Shown here: piece by piece, positions 5,777 to 10,584 of the stretch
Position numbering within the stretch: the stretch's first letter is position 1
How the letters are laid out: every line of letters starts with the position of its first letter
Assembly (NCBI GenBank): GCA_021828635.1
Contig: JAJZEJ010000800.1
Location: forward strand, 1 to 10,584
Direction: 5' to 3'
Length of the DNA stretch: 10,584 nucleotides
Origin: Chloroflexota bacterium
GTDB taxonomy: Bacteria > Chloroflexota > Ktedonobacteria > Ktedonobacterales > Ktedonobacteraceae
The notes under the pieces: generated by a model
What the model saw: only the letters and a program-made list of their open reading frames with translations
What the model was told of the DNA's origin: nothing
The model's database searches: none
Program-made: the position numbers and the translations under genes

Positions 5777-6476
5777 GGCTGGACCCTTGCTCGGCAAGTT
5801 GACGGCGCAATTCCGCCGCACGTTTCCGCCCTTGCCTACTATAGAGAAAAGTCCAAAGTATAATCACTCCCATAGCTCCATAGAAAACAAAGGGCGAGAC
5901 AATCAGAAATTGTGCTGTACTCAAGACGATCACAAGCGTGGTACGGATCGCGGCCTCAAGCAGAAAGCCAATGCCCCAGACCACAGTCATCACGCGCATA
6001 GTATGGCGGAACTGCTTGTATTGCCAGAGGGTATTGAACCAAGCGACATTCTCAGAACTATTGCCTGTCGAAAAATGACGGGCGAAATAGAATGCCAGAG
6101 GACGAGGAAAGAGGAGCGAGATGAGATATGCCAGAGCAAGCACTACGGTAAAGAATGACTCACGCACCAGATAGACTTTGGGACTACCCCCCAGGGCTAT
6201 AACAATGAGCGAGACGACGATACCTACCAGGACTATGCCTGCCAGAATGTCTATGCGTTTCCTGCGTATGATTCCCACAATGCTGTCAATAAACGATGGC
6301 ACACCTGTCAGCACAAGCGCAACATACGTCGAGAGCGGAGTGTAGTTTGTTAGTGCCGTGTAGATGATGAACGGAAGTACGCCATTAATCAGAATGCTCA
6401 GGGCCAAGCCCAGCAGAAGTGCTGTTCTGTTTGCCTGTGGAGGAGTGCCTGAGTTGGTTTGTGTCATGCTTTCCAT
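5760..6476 (-). CDS. Six-helix membrane protein, VC0807-like
   Basis: The 238-residue protein has a polar N-terminus (1-17) and about six hydrophobic segments, near 19-42, 49-69, 77-95, 106-123, 160-180 and 186-210. A basic C-terminal tail follows (RQGRKRAAELRRQLAEQ). The layout, with a loop IIRRKRID after helix 2, GGSPKVYLVRESF before helix 4, and FPRPLAFYFARHF after it, matches what I know of the VC0807 family of uncharacterised inner-membrane proteins. No transporter signature or catalytic motif is visible. ATG 6476 has AGGAG 7 nt upstream, placed in the 11-bp gap after the MerR stop codon, so the two genes are one operon. The context suggests a membrane function controlled by the ligand-sensing regulator, but the substrate is unknown and transport itself is not shown. 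Confidence 0.78.
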   Translation of the reverse strand: MESMTQTNSGTPPQANRTALLLGLALSILINGVLPFIIYTALTNYTPLSTYVALVLTGVPSFIDSIVGIIRRKRIDILAGIVLVGIVVSLIVIALGGSPKVYLVRESFFTVVLALAYLISLLFPRPLAFYFARHFSTGNSSENVAWFNTLWQYKQFRHTMRVMTVVWGIGFLLEAAIRTTLVIVLSTAQFLIVSPFVFYGAMGVIILWTFLYSRQGRKRAAELRRQLAEQGSSQAISS

Positions 6477-6487
6477 GTAATTACTCC

Positions 6488-7333
6488 TTATTCTCGTTTT
6501 GCCAGAGGGAATTGTAATTCAGTAACAGGTTCTCCTCCTGTTGACGGAAAACGTAAGTAGATGTGGCGGAAGGGGCCGCAACGCTGATAACCGTTTATTT
6601 CGATCCAGGCAAGCATAGCGGCGTAAGCCTGCCAGAGTCCCTCGTATGCGTCGGCATGCACAAGGCTCGCGGCCATTGTTATCCCCGTAAGTTCGCGCAC
6701 CATCACACCGCTCTCTGGCGGAAAGAGGATTCCCAGAGCAGAACGATCTACCCCAAAGCCCAGCTCGGTATCGATATTCATATCCTGGCCGGTGTAGTCA
6801 TCTGCGTTGTAATAAATAGAGTACATCGGACCTGCGATCTTTACAGCCATGCGCTCACTAAACTGGGCGATTTTTGTAGCTAACGCACTACAATACTGGT
6901 CCATCTCTTTGGTCGAGGGTACAATCTCACGCGCACAGACAATGATTTGAGGTACAACGCTCTTCACGACAATATCATATTCCGGTAAATGCCCTTCCTC
7001 TTCGATTTCCTTGAGACGTGCCTCAACACGATTGAGACGCGCCTGTTCAGCCTGCACCAATCGCTGCAATTCTGCCCGCTTGAGACGCAGCATACCGCGC
7101 AACTCCGCGACGGCAAGTGGCTCATCGAGCAGCGCGAATATCTGTTCCAACGAAAAACCAAGATCTTTTAGAGCGAGAATGCGATTGAGGCGTGGCAACT
7201 GATCGAGCGCATAATAGCGATAACCCGTTACCCTATCGACGTGAATAGGCTTGAGCAGTCCGATATCATCATAATGATGGAGCGTTTTGATTGAGACCTG
7301 AGCAATCCTGGCAAAATCGCCGATTTTAAACAT
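6488..7333 (-). CDS. MerR-family regulator with GyrI/BmrR-like effector domain
   Basis: The 281-residue protein is a one-component transcription regulator. Residues 1-70 are a MerR winged HTH: FKIGDFARIAQVSIKTLHHY (2-21), then DDIGLLKP, and the wing TGYRYY (36-41). A coiled-coil dimerisation helix follows at about 76-115 (LKRAELQRLVQAEQARLNRV). The C-terminal part (about 120-280) is a GyrI-like ligand domain with GPMYSIYYNADDY and a later acidic stretch NIDTELGFGV, comparable to the drug-binding domain of BmrR. Metal-type MerR cysteines are absent, so small organic ligands are more likely. ATG 7333 has GGAGG 10-15 nt upstream. The upstream promoter has the 19-bp spacer typical of MerR-activated promoters, suggesting autoregulation. 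The adjacent membrane protein is the probable target gene product. The ligand is unknown. Confidence 0.92.
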   Translation of the reverse strand: MFKIGDFARIAQVSIKTLHHYDDIGLLKPIHVDRVTGYRYYALDQLPRLNRILALKDLGFSLEQIFALLDEPLAVAELRGMLRLKRAELQRLVQAEQARLNRVEARLKEIEEEGHLPEYDIVVKSVVPQIIVCAREIVPSTKEMDQYCSALATKIAQFSERMAVKIAGPMYSIYYNADDYTGQDMNIDTELGFGVDRSALGILFPPESGVMVRELTGITMAASLVHADAYEGLWQAYAAMLAWIEINGYQRCGPFRHIYLRFPSTGGEPVTELQFPLAKRE

Positions 7334-7389
7334 CCGTCTGATGCCTCCCTCCGCCTCATTATGTATGGCTCACGTTATCGCCTATTGCA

Positions 7390-7420
7390 AATATAAAGCC
7401 TCCTGTAACCGGAGAGTCAA
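7390..7420 (-). promoter_or_regulatory. MerR-type promoter/operator with 19-bp spacer
   Basis: On the minus strand TTGACT (7420-7415) and TATATT (7395-7390) are separated by exactly 19 bp, the abnormal spacing that MerR-family activators correct by untwisting DNA. Within the spacer CTCCGGTTACAGGAG (7414-7400) is a near-perfect 15-bp dyad (six of seven pairs match). From memory, the arrangement TTGACTCTCC...AGGAGG resembles the Bacillus subtilis bmr promoter bound by BmrR. Transcription would start near 7383, about 50 nt before the merR ATG. The -35 box begins 8 bp past the stop codon of the nuclease gene. Confidence 0.72.
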
Positions 7421-7427
7421 GAGTATC

Positions 7428-9518
7428 CTATTCAAACAACCTTTCGTCATACTCTTTGATCTCGTCCTCTCTTACATCAAGCGGCAGTGAGCGGGCGGTA
7501 TCAACCTCTTGCCAGAGATGGTTCATGAAGTGTTGTGTTGTCGTCTCATCGGTCAGGGCTTGCTGGAAGGGGAAAAAGGCGCGGTCATCGCTATGACGAT
7601 GCACCCAACGACTGATGATATTGATCTGATCTACCTCGGCTTTGCCAACAATATGCGGTGGTTCTCCCAATTCGGTGGCCCTTGTTAGCATCTCACGTAT
7701 CGCGCAAAACGTCTTTTCTTGCTCGTGTTCCACCGAATGTTGCTCCACCAATCGCCCATGCCGAATTAAAAATAGCTCATTGCAGCCTTCGTGTGCTGAG
7801 GGATAGACGATCAGCAGGTTATTGGCCTCGACAGCGCCGGTAATGAGTTGCTGACCGATCAATACCTCGTCGGCGCTGCGAATGGCGTCACGAAACCACG
7901 CGGCACGTTCAAAATTAAGTTGCTGCGCCGCCTCGTGCATTTGCCGACGCAAACGAGCTAATAAGTCCTCGCGCTCACCACCCAAAAAAGCACAGACCTC
8001 CTCAATTGTCTTCTGATACTCATCAGCATCAGCCCCATCCTGACAGGGCGCGGGACAGCGACCGAGGTGCAGACGCAAGCAAGGCTGCGATGCTTTGGCT
8101 TGCGGCGGCAGTGAGCGTGTGCAAGTGCGAATCGGAAAAACCTTCTGTACCAGTTCAATCGTTAGATCAACAATGCGGCGGCTGCGGAAGGGACCAAAAT
8201 AGCGTGCGCCATCGGCGGCAACCTCGCGTGTGGCATAGACACGCGCAAAGGGATGTTGCACGTCAATCTTAATGAAGGGATACAGTTCGTAGTTGCGCAA
8301 CTGCACATTATAAGCTGGTTGCAACTCTTTGATGAGTTGCGACTCAACGAGCAACGCCTCTAATTCTGATCCCAGCACCCGTGTCTCAATCTCTTTGACG
8401 TTCTGCAATAGCCCATCCATTTTGCGCGTATAGCCAAGCGGCTGGTTATAATAGGAAGCCAGACGATCTTTCAAGCATTTCGCTTTGCCAACGTAGATAA
8501 CCTGTTCAAAGCTATCCTTCATCAAATAAACGCCGGGCTTCGTTGGAAAATCGCGCCGCCATGCTGGATTGAGGAAGAGACTACCCGTTGGGCGCGTCAT
8601 AATCGCCGCGTCGGCCAGCTTGCCATCGACGCTGCCAGTACGCTTCTTGCCACCAGGAACGGCTACCTGTGTAATATCGCCACTCCAGGCTACCGGCAAT
8701 TGCAAGCGCAGTCGCAGATGTTCAAGCGTCACGATGCCCTGTTGCTTCGCCAGTTCCAGCAGACGCAAAAAGACCAACGCCGTCACTTCGGCATCACCCA
8801 GAGCGCGGTGCCTGTTTTTGGTCGGGATAGCGAGGTGAGATGCAACCATCTCTAGCTTGAAGCGTTTGAGGTTGGGCAAAAAACGTCGTGCCAGAGGAAT
8901 GGTATCCAGACCATCTAACGGGAACGTGGTACCTAACAATTTTGCTTCATACGAGAGAAAGCCAGCATCGAAACCAACGTTATGCCCGACAATCGTTGTT
9001 CCCTCAATGAACTGCCAAAATGATGGCAACACCTCTTTCGCCGTCGGCGCGTTACTGACCATCTCTTGTGAAATGCCGGTGAATTGCGCAATAAAAGGCG
9101 GTATGCGGCGTCGTGGATTGATCAGGCTCTGAAATGTGTCTCGAATCTTGCCGCCACGCACAAGCACACCGGCAACCTCAATTACACGATCAGAGCCGGG
9201 ACGCAGGCCGGTCGTCTCTGTGTCCAGTACGACAAACTCAACGTCGTCCAGCAATTGATGAGTGCTACGCCATTTTTTCAATGACCAGAGTTGCTCACTG
9301 CCAATGCCGGTCTCGCCGGTTGTTTCAAATAATGCTGAGCTTTTCAGCGTTTGGCGCAGCAACACCGTCCAGAAAGGCTGCTTGCCATCGCTGGCTCCGA
9401 AAAGATGCTGTATCAACAATGATTCTGGCGTTGCCTCGCCCCGGCTTTCCAACAAGGCATGAGCGCGTCGCAAGAGTGTTCCTCGTTGCGCTTTATCATC
9501 GACATCCTCTTGCCCCAT
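7428..9518 (-). CDS. DnaQ-type exonuclease fused to Cho/UvrC N-terminal nuclease
   Basis: The 696-residue protein joins two nucleases. Residues about 1-90 are an unassigned helical region. Residues about 93-255 are a DEDDh 3'-5' exonuclease with D99-x-E101 (VVLDTETTGL), HNVGFD (D184), and H237 plus D242 (RHRALGD); all catalytic residues are present. Residues about 323-405 are a UvrC GIY-YIG domain with GVY 329-331, YVGK 342-345, R352 and E392 in LLVESQLIKE. A Cys-rich segment (CLRLHLGRCPAPC, 480-492) and a UVR motif (about 519-553, NFERAAWFRDAIR) follow. The RNase H-like 5'-incising half and the HhH domains of UvrC are missing, so, like Cho, only the 3' incision is expected. Similar fusions are known in Actinobacteria (for example Rv2191). 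ATG 9518 has AAGGG 9 nt upstream. A role in nucleotide excision repair or incision-plus-resection is inferred. Confidence 0.93.
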   Translation of the reverse strand: MGQEDVDDKAQRGTLLRRAHALLESRGEATPESLLIQHLFGASDGKQPFWTVLLRQTLKSSALFETTGETGIGSEQLWSLKKWRSTHQLLDDVEFVVLDTETTGLRPGSDRVIEVAGVLVRGGKIRDTFQSLINPRRRIPPFIAQFTGISQEMVSNAPTAKEVLPSFWQFIEGTTIVGHNVGFDAGFLSYEAKLLGTTFPLDGLDTIPLARRFLPNLKRFKLEMVASHLAIPTKNRHRALGDAEVTALVFLRLLELAKQQGIVTLEHLRLRLQLPVAWSGDITQVAVPGGKKRTGSVDGKLADAAIMTRPTGSLFLNPAWRRDFPTKPGVYLMKDSFEQVIYVGKAKCLKDRLASYYNQPLGYTRKMDGLLQNVKEIETRVLGSELEALLVESQLIKELQPAYNVQLRNYELYPFIKIDVQHPFARVYATREVAADGARYFGPFRSRRIVDLTIELVQKVFPIRTCTRSLPPQAKASQPCLRLHLGRCPAPCQDGADADEYQKTIEEVCAFLGGEREDLLARLRRQMHEAAQQLNFERAAWFRDAIRSADEVLIGQQLITGAVEANNLLIVYPSAHEGCNELFLIRHGRLVEQHSVEHEQEKTFCAIREMLTRATELGEPPHIVGKAEVDQINIISRWVHRHSDDRAFFPFQQALTDETTTQHFMNHLWQEVDTARSLPLDVREDEIKEYDERLFE

Positions 9519-9565
9519 AGATTTGTTCCCTTCACAAAATAAGAATGGGCAAAAATGCTAGTGCG

Positions 9566-9594
9566 AGAATAGCACGAATGTTCGTTTTTGGCAA
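9566..9594 (-). promoter_or_regulatory. Promoter of the DnaQ-UvrC fusion gene
   Basis: On the minus strand TTGCCA (9594-9589; five of six -35 consensus bases) and TATTCT (9571-9566; four of six -10 bases) are 17 bp apart. Transcription would start near 9559, giving a leader of about 41 nt to ATG 9518. Promoter assignment is by motif and spacing only. Confidence 0.6.
9574..9585. promoter_or_regulatory. 12-bp dyad between -35 and -10, operator candidate
   Basis: ACGAA and TTCGT flank a 2-nt centre as perfect reverse complements. The dyad centre falls within half a base of the middle of the promoter spacer (9572-9588), where a bound repressor would block RNA polymerase. Read on the minus strand the core CGAACATTCG recalls the CGAAC-N4-GTTCG LexA box of Gram-positive bacteria but is not a proper match, since the half-site spacing is shorter. 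Confidence 0.5.
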
Positions 9595-9668
9595 GTATAT
9601 TGTTGTGCTTCTATAGGACAAAAGTACGCCTTCTTCAGCAAATTGTATCTCTCACAGCAGCGTTCTAC

Positions 9669-9705
9669 ACGTTACATAAAATTCTGGACGTTACACAATA
9701 CGTAA
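9669..9705 (+). promoter_or_regulatory. Repeated ACGTTACA boxes upstream of the PNPOx-like gene
   Basis: ACGTTACA occurs at 9669-9676 and again at 9688-9695, start-to-start 19 bp, followed by ACGTAA at 9700-9705. TTAC (9691-9694) and GTAA (9702-9705) also form a small inverted pair. The boxes lie 36-72 bp before ATG 9741, a likely place for regulator binding. I found no convincing -35/-10 pair here; TAAAAT (9677-9682) is a possible -10 box without a clear -35 partner. Confidence 0.4.
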
Positions 9706-9740
9706 GTTATCAGACAAGCAAGAGAGAAGGGAGTTCAATC

Positions 9741-10584
9741 ATGAAACTGCACACCTCGACCCTCACAGGCAGACAAATCGCGCGAACACGCTGGGATACC
9801 CATGCAAGCGCGGAGGCTTTCGATAGAAAAAAGAGCGATTTCCTGACACCGCAAGCACAAAGTTTTATTGCGCAACAGACGCAATGCATAATTGCTGGCC
9901 CCGGCTTAGACCATGAACTCTGCGGCACACTGACTTTTGGTCGCCCCGGCTTTGCAGAGGCACCCGATCAACAGACCTGCCTGCTGCATCTGGATAGGCA
10001 AACTACTAGCTCATGCCTCATCAATGCGCTCGATCAGCAACTTCAAATAGGGCAAGAGGTGCGCTTAGGTTTGTTCTTTATCTCGCATCCCACACGCGAA
10101 CGGCTCTGCGTGCAGGGTACAGCGCAACTGCTCCCTGGCAAACGCACTATCTTTTCCTTCTGGCGAACTCAGCCCACAGCTACCCTACAACTCAACGTCC
10201 ACGAGGCTTTTTTCCACTGCGCCAAATACATCAAAACGCGCATTCCAGGGCTGACAATACCAGCTCATCGATTATATACTCAACCGTATCAGCTAGTACC
10301 GGGCAGCTATATACAGCTTACACGCCCTATGCGCTACTTCATCAAACAACAGAAGCTTTGCTTCCTCTGCACTATCAGCCGCGATGGGCAATGCGCCATC
10401 AATCACCGAGGTGGCGCGATAGGTTTCCTGGTTGCATTGCCGCCGCATGCCAACGCACCCAAAGGGGCGGTGTTGTTGCCAGATTATGAAGGTAACGGAG
10501 CTTTTGAGGCGATTGGCAACATTTTTGAAACGGGTCTTGCTACTCTGCTGATTCCCAATTACGTGCAACAACGCACTTTGTGTC
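9741..10584 (+). CDS. Tandem split-barrel flavin-binding protein (PNPOx-like), partial at right edge
   Basis: The frame opens at ATG 9741 (AAGGGAG 7 nt upstream) and continues uninterrupted for 281 codons to the window end, beginning MKLHTSTLTGRQIARTRWDT. Two related units are visible. Residues about 36-165 (FLTPQAQSFIAQQTQCIIAG, later RERLCVQGTAQLL and VHEAFFHCAKYIK) look like a degenerate pyridoxamine-5'-phosphate-oxidase-type split barrel. Residues about 198-281 repeat the fold with better conserved motifs: CTISRDGQCAINHRGGAIGF (210-229) and LLPDYEGNGAFEAIGNIFE (245-263), the pattern of FMN-binding PNPOx-like proteins. Such proteins bind flavin and reduce or oxidise small molecules; the substrate is not evident. 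Some relatives carry a C-terminal ferredoxin-reductase-type module, which cannot be checked here. It is transcribed divergently from the nuclease gene across a 222-bp gap, so it is probably regulated independently. Confidence 0.82.
   Translation, partial: MKLHTSTLTGRQIARTRWDTHASAEAFDRKKSDFLTPQAQSFIAQQTQCIIAGPGLDHELCGTLTFGRPGFAEAPDQQTCLLHLDRQTTSSCLINALDQQLQIGQEVRLGLFFISHPTRERLCVQGTAQLLPGKRTIFSFWRTQPTATLQLNVHEAFFHCAKYIKTRIPGLTIPAHRLYTQPYQLVPGSYIQLTRPMRYFIKQQKLCFLCTISRDGQCAINHRGGAIGFLVALPPHANAPKGAVLLPDYEGNGAFEAIGNIFETGLATLLIPNYVQQRTLC

Noticed and set aside
9588..9618. Plus-strand promoter TTGGCA-N19-TATAGG for the PNPOx-like gene
   Set aside because: Spacer too long without a MerR-type dyad, poor -10 box, and the -35 overlaps that of the opposite promoter.
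10013..10489. 158-codon plus-strand frame
   Set aside because: Out-of-frame shadow of the PNPOx-like gene, whose translation has recognisable motifs.
1..10584. CRISPR array, tRNA, rRNA, insertion sequence or prophage
   Set aside because: No regularly spaced direct repeats, RNA-gene signatures, transposase or phage genes seen on either strand.

Overview
The window looks like a chromosomal segment of a Chloroflexota bacterium, most likely of the Ktedonobacteria (Ktedonobacter/Dictyobacter-like). This is an inference from gene content: an alternative sigma factor next to a soluble zinc-finger partner and a TPR protein, a DnaQ-UvrC fusion nuclease, an adjacent dcd-tmk pair, and roughly balanced base composition. 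No 16S or other decisive marker is present. Genes are densely packed and I see no transposon, tRNA, rRNA or CRISPR array.

Left part (1-2795, all minus strand): a sigma-70/ECF-type sigma factor (start 2795), a 433-bp intergenic stretch, a protein with two tandem C/H-C-C zinc-finger modules (1597-773), and the first 210 codons of a TPR protein that runs off the left edge (630-<1). The order is sigma factor, putative zinc-binding anti-sigma factor, large TPR effector. A 10-bp perfect hairpin lies between the last two genes. This is the most interesting module of the window: in related systems such TPR proteins often end in a CHAT protease domain, but that part lies outside the window.

Middle (2796-4296): a divergent intergenic region with good candidate promoters on both strands leads rightwards to a small TPR protein (3059-3436) and an EreA/ChaN-like protein (3517-4296).

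Next (4349-5618, minus): dcd then tmk, separated by 7 nt. The first makes dUMP/dUTP from dCTP and the second phosphorylates dTMP, so together they support dTTP synthesis. A candidate promoter with a consensus -10 lies upstream of dcd.

Then (5742-7420, minus): a MerR-family regulator with a GyrI/BmrR-like ligand domain, followed 11 bp later by a six-helix membrane protein of the VC0807 type. The pair is preceded by a promoter with the 19-bp spacer typical of MerR targets and ends in a candidate intrinsic terminator.

Right part (7428-10584): a 696-residue DnaQ-type 3'-5' exonuclease fused to a Cho-like UvrC N-terminal half (minus), whose good promoter carries a 12-bp dyad between -35 and -10. 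Divergently transcribed from it is a tandem split-barrel FMN-binding (PNPOx-like) protein that runs off the right edge; its leader holds repeated ACGTTACA boxes.
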